From positions 70,052,153 to 70,116,152 of the forward strand of contig NC_134081.1 of assembly GCF_000715075.1 (NCBI RefSeq): a stretch of 64,000 nt of DNA, written 5' to 3'. Below the pieces are notes generated by a model. That model searched no databases and was not told the DNA's origin. It saw nothing but the letters and a program-made list of their open reading frames with translations. The translations under genes were made by a program, and so were the position numbers. Shown here piece by piece: positions 21,101-32,705 of this stretch. The stretch is from Nicotiana tabacum. Lineage: Eukaryota; Streptophyta; Magnoliopsida; Solanales; Solanaceae. Every line of letters starts with the position of its first letter. Positions within the stretch are counted from its first letter, which is position 1.

Positions 21101-23036
21101 CCTCACTATTGGAACTGACTCAATTGTAGGGGTATCAACACTGACATCTCTCACATAAGCTAAGTACATGTTACATCCCTTCTCAACCATTCGTTGAGCC
21201 TTAAGAAATGAAATAACTCTGCTGGGAGTATACTCTAAGGTACCTCTCCACTCTAGTCGCGGTAAATTTGGCATAGCTAGCGTCACGGTCTTAGCGTGAC
21301 AATCAAGAATAGCATAATGGAGCAACATCCAGTCCATGCCCAAAATAACATCAGAGTCTACCATACTAAGCAATAATAAATCGGCTCTGGTCTCAAAACC
21401 ACTAAGAGCAATCAAACACGACCGAAACACGCGGTCCACAACAAGAGAATCTCCCACAGGAGTAGATACATAAATAGGGGAACTCAAAGAATCCCGAGAT
21501 ACGCCCAAATACGGGGCAAAATAAGAGGACACGTAATAATATATAGATTCTGGGTCAAATAATATCGACGCATCTTTATGAAAGACTGGAACAATACTTG
21601 TAATGACAGAATCAGAAGCAACTGCCTCTGTACGAGCATGAAGTGCATAATATCTGGCCTGGCCTCCCCTCTAGGGCGACCTCGACCTCTACCTCGAGCT
21701 GGCTGAGCAGGTGGGGCGGTAGCTAGTGCTGGAATCATGGCCTGAGGACCCGGTGGAGTACGTGGTGGCTGAGAAGTCTGTGGAGGTGCAACCCTCCTAA
21801 GGGTGTCGCTACACTCAAAATAACCTCTCGGAGGGCATGGCTGCTGTGACTGACTCGGGCTAGGTCTGCTGGACTGGCCGCTAAAAGTACCCCGAGCAGG
21901 AGGTACAATAGATATTGGCGGTGCATAATAAGGCTCCTGGGCCTAGAAGGGACTGGAACACCACTGGCGGCTGGAAGAGCTGAATGAACGGGGAGACTCA
22001 CATGACCCCTATCATGGTGAGTTGTTGGGGCACGAGCTCCAGAATAAGAACCAGTCTCTCGAGACCTCTTGGCCTTTCTCTCCTCTCAGTCCCGGGCAAA
22101 CATGCCCTCCAATATCCTCGTAATACTTACAACCTGCTGATAAGGGATATCCATCTCCAACTCCCTAGCCATACTAATCCGGATATTGGGGTGGAGTCCC
22201 TCTACACACCGTCGAACCCTCTCTCGAACTGTGGCAACCAAGGACGGTGCATGTCGGGCCAAATCACTGAAGCAGACTGCGTACTCTGACACAATTATAA
22301 CACCTTGACACAGCTTCTCAAACTCCGCGCGCCATGAGTCCTTGAGGCTCTGAGGGACATACTCTTTCAAAAACATGTCCGAGAACTGAGTCCATGTAAG
22401 TGAAGCTGCCTCATCCGGACTACTCAACTCATAAGCATGCCACCACTGATAGGCTGCTCCTCTAAGCTGGAAAGCGGTAAAAGAAACCCCACTTGTCTCC
22501 GCTATGGCCATAGTACGGAGAATATGATAACACTCCTCCAGAAAACTCTGAGCATCATCTGTAGCCAATCCACCGAAGGTAGGTGGGTGGTAGTTCTTGT
22601 ACCTCTCAAGTCTGAGCTGCTGCACCTCAAAAATAGATGTCCTAGTCTCGTGCTGAACCGGAGCTATCAGCGGCATAGGAATGAACTCTAGGGCCTAATC
22701 AACCTGGACCCTCTGCTCAGGCGTAAGGGCTGCAGGAGTCTGTGCCCCTCCCCCGGCGTAAGATGTGACGGGAGCTAATGGAATCAATCCAGCCTGAGCT
22801 AAGGTGCTGACCATGCTCATGAACTGGGCTAGAGTCTCCTGGAGCGTTGGTGCAACAATAGGAACCTCTTGTGCCTACCCTCCAACTGGAGCTATTAGGG
22901 GCTCCTCTGTCGTAGCTCGCACGGGGGCCTGGCTGCACCGTGTGGTCATCCTCTACCCCGGCCCCGGCCTCTAGCGGCTCTAGCAGGGGGCGCGGGGTGC
23001 CTGTTCATCAGATCCTCCGGTACGGGTCCTCATCAT
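18167..23036 (-). pseudogene. Gypsy-1 gag-pol polyprotein, broken
   Basis: Domains in order (minus strand): gag from an ATG at 23036, best conserved at 22086-22676 (YKNYHPPTF, YQWWHAY); degenerate zinc knuckle (about 21830); protease (21484-21660), where the DPG active-site triplet reads DPE; reverse transcriptase (20214-20980) with FIDD; RNase H (19830-20167) with YCDTS and TDHRS; integrase (18770-19640); chromodomain (18167-18439) with VQWRG and EATWETE. Breaks: frameshift and stops in the first 30 gag codons, stops near 20950, both integrase zinc cysteines replaced (YLNF where CLNC is expected), and the third integrase acid changed to Lys at 18947-18949. The longest surviving piece, 465 aa, is only RNase H plus integrase. 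Confidence 0.9.
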
Positions 23037-23229
23037 CTGTGAGAAAGAATAGATTACAGAAGTTTAGAAATTTTTTGATGCCAACAAATTTCGCACGACA
23101 AGGAATCAAAGAAGCATAATTTTTTCCTAACAGTTCCATAGACTCCCGAAGATAAGTACAAACTTCTCCATACCGATCCGCGAGACTCTAAGAAATCGGC
23201 TTGTGACTCACGACACCTATAAACCTAGA

Positions 23230-23241
23230 GCTCTGATACCA
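23230..23241 (-). other. Gypsy-1 primer-binding site (tRNA-iMet type)
   Basis: On the minus strand TGGTATCAGAGC starts three bases inside the 5' LTR boundary. This is the standard complement to the 3' end of plant initiator-methionine tRNA. Confidence 0.9.
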
Positions 23242-23862
23242 ACTTGTCACGACCCAAATCCTCCCTCCGTGAATCGTCGTGACGGCACCTAGTCTCTACG
23301 TCTAGGTAAGCCTAACACTTGCGGAAATGAAATGAAAAACATGAAAACTAACAGTAATAGTAACAGATATTTTAATAAGCAATTGAGATGCTGTTCGGCA
23401 TATACAACAATTAACTCTCGAAATATATATGACACTCCCAATACCCGAAACACCGTAAGTCACAAGTTTCTACGAAGTTCTAACTGTTCTATACATTAGT
23501 GTATATAGAAATAAGAGAAGAATCAATATAGGGGGATAGATAGGGGCTCCGAGGATCTGTGGGCGTGAGCAGATGTACCTTGAAGTTCTCCGAAAATAGC
23601 AGCGATTGCAACTAAGGACGAGGCTGGTAAAAGGAACCTGGATCTGCACACGAAAAAACATGTGCAGGAAAGGGCGTGAGTACACCACAGCGGTACCCAG
23701 TAAGTGCCGAGCCTAACCTCGGCCGAGTAGTGACGAGGTCAGGTTAAGGCCCTACTGGTATATAATAAATAAGCAATAGAGTATAACAATATAATAAGAG
23801 ACTAGAATTTAAACAAGGATAACATAGCAAAGTAGCAACGCAGAACACATGGATAAAATGCA

Positions 23863-24095
23863 GGGGATCTCCCAAGATACTGTCTCGTAGTCCCAAAATA
23901 AAAGTACAAGGAGATCTCCCGAGGTACCGTCTCGTAGTCTTAAAAGTAAATATGCAGGGAGAACTCCCGAGGAACTGCCTCGTAGTCTCAAAAGTAAATG
24001 TGCAGGGAGATATCCCGAGGAACCGCCTCGTAGTCTCAAAAGTAAATGTGCAGGGGGGATCTTCCGGGATACCGTCCCATAGTCCCAAAGTAAAT
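23863..24095. repeat. Five 48-bp tandem units in the Gypsy-1 5' LTR
   Basis: Counterpart of 16147-16385. Equal copy number in both LTRs means the expansion predates this insertion. Confidence 0.88.
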
Positions 24096-24953
24096 ACGCA
24101 GTTCAAACAAATGAATATAACAGTTAGAGCAAGAAAACCTATAATTTAGACTATGTATAAGTCAAGAAAGAAGCGGGATTTACTAAACATGCTGCAAAGA
24201 GTTTAAATAGGCAATTAGGACACGTAGACATGATATTCTAAGCTAAGAGGATAACTACACATGCTAGTATACTCAGATAAGATGAAAACAGGCTATTACT
24301 CGGTAAAAATCAAGTTTTTCCACAAATAGCCCGTGTACGCACCCGTCACCTCGTGTACACGGCGCTCACATATCATAACAACACCAAATCTTAAGGGAAT
24401 TTTCCCCACACGAGGTTAGGGAAGCCACTTACCTCGAACCAAGCTCAATCAATCGGTAACAATGCCTTTTCCACGAATATTCGGCTCTGAATGGCCCAAA
24501 TCTAGCCAAAATCAATTACATACCATAAATACAACTTTAAGAAATTAATCTAATTAATAAAATCAAAGCTAAAGCAAGAAATTAGAAAATCGCCCCAAAA
24601 AGTCTCCCCGGGCCCACGTCTCGGAATCGGGTAAAAGTCACAAAATATGAACACCCATTCACTCATGAGTTCACTTAAAAATACTCAAATCCGATGCCAA
24701 AAGCTCAATCAAAATCCCAAAATTCGGCCTAAGAGCTTTTCTCAACTTTTTCCCAAATTTTCAACCCAAAATCCAAAATTTAATGGAGAAGACAACTATA
24801 GATTAATGGAGTACAACCAAAAATGAGTTAGGAATCATTACCCCAAAGCTTCCTCTGAAAATCCGTCAAAAAATCACCAAATCCCGAGTTCTCAAGTCCA
24901 AAAATGAAGAATGAAATCAAACCCTCGCACTTAGCCCTTTTTCTGCCAGAGAT

Positions 24954-25229
24954 CTCGCTTTTGCGAGCTTTCAATCGCATCAGCGGTACCGCACCTGCGA
25001 AAATACCATCGCAGGTGCGAAAGTCACTTAAAGGGAACTGGGTCCGCATCTGCGAACAAGGGCCGCATCTGCAGGCCCGCACCTGCGCTCCTCTTCCATT
25101 TTTGCGTGTCCGCTTCTGCGGATCTATCACCGCACCTGCGGCCCCACCTTGACAGGACCATAACCGCTTCTGCGGCTCCATGGCCGCTTCTGCGATGCTG
25201 CACTTGCGGCCCAAAGTGCGCAGGTGCGA
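24954..25229. repeat. CGCA-nn-TGCG word array, Gypsy-1 5' LTR
   Basis: Counterpart of 17244-17451, ending with GCGCAGGTGCGA. It begins 684 nt from the LTR's sense 5' end (25913). Confidence 0.8.
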
Positions 25230-25955
25230 TTACACCAGGTGCATAAGTTTCAACAATTGCATAAGTCCCAAACTCAATCCATTAAGCATTCGAAATAACC
25301 CGAGGCCTCCGGGACCTCAACCAAACATACCAACCAATCCTAAAATACCATACGGACTTATTCGAGCCCTCAAACTACATCAAACAATGCTAAAATCACT
25401 TATCATCCTCCGATTCAAACTTAAAGAACTTGAAACTTCCAAATTCGACAACCGATATTGAAACCAACCAAACCAAATCCGATTGACCCAAAAATTTTCA
25501 CACAGGTCATATTTAACCCTACAGACCTACTCCAACTTCCGGAATTGGTATCCGACCCCGATATCAAAAATGTCACTACCTGTCAAAATCCTCAAAACTT
25601 CGACTTTCGCCATTTCAAGCCTAAATGAGCTACGGACCTCCAAAACACTATCCGGACACGCCCCTAAGTCCAAAATCACCTAACGGAGCTAATAGAACCG
25701 ACTAAACTCTATTCCGGAGTCGTCTTCACACAGTTTCGACTGCGGTCCAAATTCTAAGGCTTAAACCTCCATTTAGGGACTAAGTGTCCCAAAATACTCC
25801 AAAACCAAAACGAACCCTCCTAGCAAGTCACAATAGCAGAAATAGATACGGGAAAAAATAGTTAATAGGTGATCAGGGTTATAACTCTCAAGACGAGCGG
25901 CCGGGTCATCACAAAAAACTCCTCGGGAATTACACAGAGTGGCTAAAGAGGAATA

Positions 25956-26664
25956 GCCTGTTTGGCCAAGCCGGAGAAATCAGCTTATTTTGAGAAGTGT
26001 TTTTTTCAAAAGTACTTTTGAAAAAAAATAATTTTGGAGAGAAGCAGTTTGTGTTTGGCTAATCACTCTGAAAAACACTTTTGAGCAATAATTTGTGTTT
26101 GACCAAGCTTTTCAGAAAGTGCTTTTAAATATCAAATTATGAATTAGGACATGAATAGATTTACTTAATAGTTAATATTATAAGTAAATAAATAATCTTA
26201 AAAATTTATTATTACATGCAATAATTAAATCTTTTCATTTTATTTATGTAAAATATGAAAATAAAATTTAAAAGTACTTAATTTTTTTAATATAAGTTAA
26301 ATATATTAAAAATTATTTAACAAATATAAAAGCATTCACCATTAAAGTCACTATATATTAGAAATCTATCCTAAAATTAATAAGAAATATTTATACATTA
26401 ATATCCTAAGTATTAGGTATAACAGTTATTTTGGTATATACTATGTTTTGTTAAGGGTATTTTTGGTAAGAAGAAAAGTCAAAATTGCTTCTGCTTCTGC
26501 TTTTGGGAAGAACTTACTTTTTTCTGCTTCTCAGAAACTGCTTATGCTTCTTCCCAAAAATATTTTTTCCCCCAAAAAAGCTTGGCCAAACACCTCAAGT
26601 TAGGAAAAAAATACTTTTGAGAAAAAAATACTTTTGACCTCTTGAGAAGCTTGGCCAAACAGGC
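25956..26664. mobile_element. MITE with GCCTGTTTGGCCAAGC ends
   Basis: GCCTGTTTGGCCAAGC (25956-25971) and its exact reverse complement (26649-26664) bound 709 bp of AT-rich non-coding DNA. Similarity continues inward for tens of bases (AAAAGTACTTTTG / CAAAAGTATTTTT). A flanking TA on each side is the only possible duplication, so superfamily is uncertain. Confidence 0.8.
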
Positions 26665-27352
26665 TAGAAGTGTTATCGGAGTACAAGTGACAGGTGCAAG
26701 AATAATATCTTTATTTTTTTCATTCTTGTTCAGTACTTATTTAGGGATTTAACTCATTTGAATTTATGCCGGATATTTAAAAGATTCACATATTATATTT
26801 TATTTTTTATGGTTTACTTTTGAGATTTCTGATTAAGTACCAAAAAAAAAAGAATAATTATCATCTCGTTATATTGGTGGAGAATAATATTTTTGTATAG
26901 GATCTTATTGCAGCTTCCTGGAAAGCTCATGCCTCAACGTGCATGATGCAAGTATCTTTGTCGTTTTAAAATAATGTTGCAATTGAAATTACTACAAACA
27001 GTTCTATTTTTGGTTACTTTTTGTTTAGATTTATTCGTTGGAACATATGATTTTGAAAGAGTTGATTTGTGTCTACTGAAATAATTGATAAAGCATTTCT
27101 GTTTTGTTGCTCATGTTTTGAAAAACAAAGCATTCAGTTGTTCTCGAAAAATAAAGATATTTTTTCACCCCTGATTTAATTGACACTCTTTTCTCATTTG
27201 TTCATTCTAAAAGGATTATAATCTTTCTTAACTTAGAAACCATTTAGATCTTTGTGCTTCTATTTTGTTTTTAATATGCCAGTATAGGAATTGAAATGAT
27301 TAATATGCTTTCATTATATACAAAAAGCGAGTATAGTACTTTTTAATAATTT
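26665..27352. other. Intergenic, nothing recognised
   Basis: AT-rich sequence between the MITE and the copia element. No gene or repeat identified. Confidence 0.5.
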
Positions 27353-27357
27353 ATACT

Positions 27358-27542
27358 CGTTATAAATAGTATTTTATTTATGGTGAATGCTTATCTCTTA
27401 GATTTGTTACTTTGTGGCTAAGTCACTTTTTTTCTATAGATAAAGGAGTTTTATTCCATTGTAATTCATCCTTAATTAATAAAAATCCCCTCTCACTATT
27501 TTTCTTTGTGATACTCTTTTCTTCTTTTCTTGTTTTATAACA
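27358..27542 (+). repeat. 5' LTR of the copia element
   Basis: 185 bp. It begins CGTTATAAATAG (TG decayed to CG) and ends TTTTATAACA. It aligns with 50350-50545 throughout (TTTTATTTATGGTGAAT, CTACTTTGTGGCTAAGTCA-like stretch, TTCCATTGTAATTCATCC). Confidence 0.88.
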
Positions 27543-28035
27543 CGTTATCAGCACGAGACTCTAACCAATTGAGTAAAGGCGGTTATTTTAATTTGTAGAT
27601 ATACTATTAATTAGTTATCTAATGTTTGAAAAATTAAACCACCCGTGCAGAGAAGATATAGGAATTTGTGTGAGGCTCTTACGTTAATATATTGATATTC
27701 TTATACTAGACATCTGCTTTGGTCACCAGGCTTTGGGATACATGCATGATGCTCAACTTGTATATAATATTGAGCATAATGATTGTTAATTGATCTATGA
27801 ACTTCCTTCAGGAATAAATTCTGGATTTAAGGTAAGTATTTTACTTTATTTTTCTCTTTTAAATTCTTGAAATTTTATAATTTGATTTTAAATGCAAGCA
27901 AAGATAAATTTTTTTGATTATAACTCTAATAGAGTTTATGAGAAATTATAACCACCAAAAGTGGTAAAATTTCTATGTCTTGCCATGATCAAATTCATGT
28001 ATGATTATGAGCACAAGAAGTGAAAACTCATCCCG

Positions 28036-30354
28036 TTGAATTTGCTTCATTCTCGTTCCCTTGCGAGAATGTGGTACCAATATATAATAAGTCTGAAAGA
28101 AGACAAAATTATTACCGTGAAGGTATCAATGGATGTGGATGTGACAATTGACAAAATTATAATCGTCATCATTGTGGTAATGAAAATAATAAGAATTCTC
28201 AAAATAATCCTCCACTCTGTGGAAATAATATTTGTCATCGATTTGACATGAGATTTAAAGCACATATAGATGATTGTGGTCCATTCGTGGTGTGAATGTA
28301 AAAACATGTGATTTATGAATACATATTCATTCTCGAAAGAATATAAACGTGCTAGTGGTAGTGCATATACCACATGTACCTATAGAAGGAGGTTTGAGAT
28401 GAATGAAAATAATTTTATTATTATGGCATAAATGGTCATTGATCACGTGCCTATTGTGATTATGCCAAAATATTATGACAATGTAATTATTACAGGGCAA
28501 AAGTAATAGAAGCAACATATCTTGCCTATAATGATTTTGACCATGACCATAACGGTATAACTTTCTCTTTAAAAGAGATATTCACCATATGGATGTTGAT
28601 GAATATGTGGTAGTATAAAATTAATTGAGAGCTCTGGAAAAGCTAATTATTACTATTTGGAAGAATAGAATTGATTATCAACAAGACATTGTGTTGTAGT
28701 AAGTCTCAAAGAAACTTATTGAGTTTCTAAAGTATTTACGAAAGCTGTTGGTTATATTGAGACTATAAATAAAGGAAAAATTTAATATATTTTATTACTA
28801 CAACTTGTAGGGGTTAATATGTATGTGAAAAGCTACCTGATTTATTCTCCAGTTTGTACCATACAAATAAAAGAATGCCACAACTTGGAGTTTATTGATA
28901 ATTGCACATGTCATGGTGTAAACCTGAAGTTTATCAATATTGGTAATTTATCCAGTTGGCATAACTAGTTTAGCCATATCAATTTAAGTATAATGTGCAA
29001 AAATAAAAGAGAATTCACATGGGTAAATATTAAAGAACTAGAAAGTTCTTTACAAGTTTTCTTATATTGCTAGTTCTCATTAATTAATAGACCAACTAAA
29101 ATTGGGATTGAATCCCATGAACGCTGGAAATATCAAAGGTGAATATGGGCTCATTCACCTACCATGTATACCACATAAGATGTATCTATGACTATGAGAT
29201 AGTTACATGTGCGATTATTATTAACCCGCAACCTGATATTTGCGAGGTAACTTGCTCAATAATTTAATTTCGAGCATAATTTTCATGTTTTCTATTCAGG
29301 ACAGTTTATATTGATAAGTTGGTTTACATCATAGTTGGTTTAGCCAAATGATTTATTGAGTGCCTCCACTTAATAGTTAAACTATTGCTTATGAGAACAA
29401 AGTTATTTATATCAGTTTGATATAGTCTATATACGAAAGTATATTACATTCTCCCCTTACAAGTGGCTCAGGGTCAGGAACCAAATAATTCCATCTTATT
29501 ATTATTGATGTGCGGTTTATATTTCGACTAACACTAAAACGCATAAAGGTAGATTTTCAAAGTTGAGAAAGTAAGTTAGTTTTTCTAACATGAGGGGGAG
29601 AAAGGATAAACAATTCAGAAAAAGTTACGGAATGCATTATCATTTGTATATCTAGATCCTCGAATAAGATAATATGAACTTGAATTTCATAAAAAGATAA
29701 TTCATTTGTAATATACTGCAAAGCATGCCATACGCATTTGCTGACCCAAAGAAAGTAACTATATTTTCATTACAAACGCTCCTATTAGATTAAGTCTATG
29801 GTATGTTTAAAATGTATAGACAAATCAGTTTCAAATAAAATTTTTAATAAAGAAGATGAGCAAATGATCAAAATGATCATAATAAGGAAGCAAGTGATCT
29901 AGAAGATCACATGGTATAACACTTCATAAAATTTTAGGAGAGATTCAGGTACCTAAAAATATGAATAAAGAGATCTTTATGTTATGTATTTATGAAAAAA
30001 ATATTGGAACCGATATAAAACGTTCGTCAACGACATCTATGATAGCGCTAAGTATAGATGAGTATCTTAAGTTTGTCGAATACAGACACAAAAAAAAATT
30101 GGCCAAATGGAAGAGACAAAATTCGATTAGAATTAGTTTCTTATGAAAGACATGTAGTTGACATGTAGTTCAAACACTCAAAAATATAAAGTCAATGGTG
30201 TGTGCAGTCACTTTCATATATCTTATATATCTGGCATGACATGAAAACTTGATGTGACATGAAAACTTGATGTAAATCTAAAGTCTATTTATATGGCTTA
30301 TTTGACTATACTTATATGACAATCCACGAACGATTTAAAATGCTGATAGCATAT
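28036..30354 (+). pseudogene. Decayed copia gag-pol, left part
   Basis: Plus-strand remnants in several frames. Near 28110-28220 an Asn-rich linker (NYNRHHCGNENNKNSQNNPP) leads to a damaged zinc knuckle (CHRFDM...DDC). Near 28960 a WHN...FSHINLSIM stretch matches the copia integrase GAG pre-domain. Near 29330-29400 come GLAK.FIECLHLI-like and LLLMRTKL, near 29720 YAFADPKKVT, near 30060-30110 KLAKWKRQ. Near 30250-30350 lies a start of reverse transcriptase. Stops and shifts occur throughout. The order gag, integrase, RT identifies Ty1/copia; I do not assign the lineage. Confidence 0.75.
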
Positions 30355-31206
30355 TGTCACGATCCCGATTTTTTTCCGTAGGATGTCATGACGATACCTA
30401 GTCTCTGAGACTAGGTAATCCTAACAAGCATGCTGAATAATTGAAATAATAATCTAAAAACTCAAAACGTCAACAACTGTATAAAGTAAAAAAAACTGCA
30501 ACTCAAAGTATATATGTAACGACCCGACCGGTCGTTTTGAACATTTGCACTTCGCTCGATTCTTTGAGGGCATGAGTAGCTCCATATGATATACTTTGAC
30601 TTGTGTGAATCGTCGGTTTTGGTTTGAAGGTATTTTAGAATTGAATTGGAAGAAAGAATTTCATTGTTGAAGCTTTAAATTGGGAGAGTTGACCAAGTTT
30701 ATCTTTTTAGCATTTGACCTTGAATTGAAATTCTGCTAGTTCCATTAGCTTCGTTAGGTAATTTTGGACTTAGGAGCGCGTTCGGAATGTAATTTGCAGG
30801 TCTGTGGTAGAATTAGGCTTGAATTGGCGAAAGTTGGAAATTCAGCAATTTCTGTCGGCAGTGAAAAATTTGATATCGGGGTCAAAATGGAATTCTGGAA
30901 GTTGGAGTAGGATCATTTGTGACGTGTGTGCAAAATTTGAGGTCATTCGGACATGGTTTGGTTGGTTTCGGCATCGGTTGTCGAATTTGGAAGTTTAGAA
31001 GTTCTTAGGCTTGAATCCGAGGGTAATTTGATGTTTTGATGTTGTTTTGAGTGATTCGAAAGTTCGACTAAGTTCGTATGGTATTTTAGGATTGGTTGGT
31101 ATATTTGGTTGAGGTTCCGGGGGCCTCGGGTGAGTTTCAGGTGTGTTTCGGGTGAGTTTTGAGCGAGTCTGGGCATTTCCGGAACTCAGGTATGGTTCTA
31201 GTGCTT

Positions 31207-31516
31207 TAAATTTCGCGGACCGCAGCAGAATTCCGCGGCTACGCTTGGAATTTCGTGGACCGCGGCAGAATTTCGCGGCCGCGCTTGGAAGTTCTGCAGA
31301 TCCGCTGGTCCGACTTCGGAAGCCTATATCTTTTGATCTACAAGGAATTTTGAGATGAATCAAAAACGAAAGTTGTAGCCCTTCGTATCCAGCTTCCAAA
31401 AAGGTAAAGTAGTCATCATTGGACGTCTGTAGAGAAATTGATGGCCAAAATACTAAAGTCTGGCAGTATAGCTACCAAAAGCGTGGCCGCGCTCAAAATT
31501 TCGCGGACCGCGAAGT
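31207..31516. repeat. Word array of solo LTR A (GCGG-nCCGC variant)
   Basis: Words here are of the form TTTCGCGGACCGC, TTCCGCGGC and TTTCGCGGCCGCGC rather than CGCA-nn-TGCG. Even so, the array begins 692 nt from the LTR 5' end. Confidence 0.7.
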
Positions 31517-32514
31517 GGGAGGCTAGAGGTGCATTTTCTAAACAGGGTTTAGGGCATTATTTCACATTTTGGACCTAGGGAGCTCGGTTTGTGGCGATGT
31601 TTCGTGGGTTTTTCAAGAATTTCATCGGGGTAAGTTATTCTAACTCGAATTTGATTAATATACATGAATACATAAATGATTTCATCATCTGATTAGTACT
31701 TTGAGGTGGAAATTTGGAAAAAATTGTAGAAACTTCATAAAATGAATTTTGGGGATTTGAATGCCGATTCGAAGTCGGATTTAAGTGAAACTAGTATGGT
31801 TGGACTCGTGAGTGAATGGGCTTTCTAGTTCTGTAAATTTTGTCGGATTTCGAGACGTGAGCTCGGGGCCGGATTTGAGCCGATTTCGGAATTTTGGTCT
31901 AAATTGGTAGTTTTTCTTGTGGAATTCATTCCATTAGCATATATTGATGGTATTGTACTGATTGTGAATAGATTCAGAGCATTTGGAGGTCGAATCTAGA
32001 GGCAAGAGCATTTCGGGGTAGAGATTTGACCGGTTTAAGGTAAGTCACGATTGTAAATCTAGTCTTGAGGGTATGAAACCCCGAATTTAGTATCATTCTA
32101 CTATTTTGAAGTGACGCACATGCTAGGTGACGAGCGTGTGGGTGTGCACTATTGGGGATTGTGATCTGGTCCGTCCCGTAGCAACTGTAAAGTTGTATAT
32201 TTTGTTGAAACTATATGATACTTATGTGTTTTAGAAAGAGTTTCTGTAAATTGGGCTGAATGCCATGTTTGGGCCTTGTGCTAGTGCTATTTGAACCCTT
32301 AGGGGCCTTTTCTTACTATTCTCTCACTGTTTTCGATTGAAAATCTATACTCAATCATGGTTATACCTGTTTACTGCATAACTCAACTTTTATTACTCTG
32401 TTTTGATGCATATAAATGTTATTTTGGGCTGAGTACCCTGTTTTTACTGAAATGCCCGAGTGGCTTGAGAGGTTTATGACTGAGTGAGGCTGAGGGCCTG
32501 ATTGTGAGGATAAT

Positions 32515-32705
32515 TATAGGATCGGGCTGCACGCCGCAACAGGCCATATTGGCTTTATATATACTTTATTATTATGGGATCGGGCTGCACGCCGCAGTAG
32601 GCCATATTGGCTTATTATAACACGTGAGTTGTCCGTACGGATACAGATATTGATACTATAGCACGTGAGTTATCCGTGCAGCACGTGAGTTGTCCTTGCA
32701 GATTA
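32515..32705 (+). repeat. Short repeats with G-boxes in solo LTR A
   Basis: Two copies of ATCGGGCTGCACGCCGCA (about 32521 and 32579) are followed by three copies of CACGTGAGTT-TCC (from 32621, 32662 and 32682). CACGTG is the plant G-box core. A matching pair is in solo LTR B (48165 and 48195). Confidence 0.8.

Larger units (their letters stand above)
15533..25913 (-). mobile_element. Gypsy-1: complete Ty3/gypsy chromovirus (Tekay/Del-like)
   Basis: Two long LTRs (15533-18146 and 23245-25913) flank gag-pol on the minus strand. The flanking AAAAA at 15528-15532 and 25914-25918 is the target duplication, at the outer end of the foldback element. An initiator-Met primer site and a purine tract lie in the expected places. 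A chromodomain at the end of pol assigns it to the chromoviruses. By eye there are roughly two dozen differences in the first 300 aligned LTR bases, so it is not a very recent insertion. The reading frames are broken, so it is not autonomous. Confidence 0.92.
23245..25913 (-). repeat. 5' LTR of Gypsy-1
   Basis: 2669 bp, from TGTCACGACCC to GGGTCATCACA on the plus strand. It is collinear with 15533-18146, including the five tandem units (about 23863-24095) and the word array (24954-25229). This is the LTR adjacent to the primer site, hence the 5' LTR. Confidence 0.9.

Noticed and set aside
28036..28373. Hydrophobic Ile-rich frames on both strands
   Set aside because: They are shifted readings of the copia Asn-rich gag linker.
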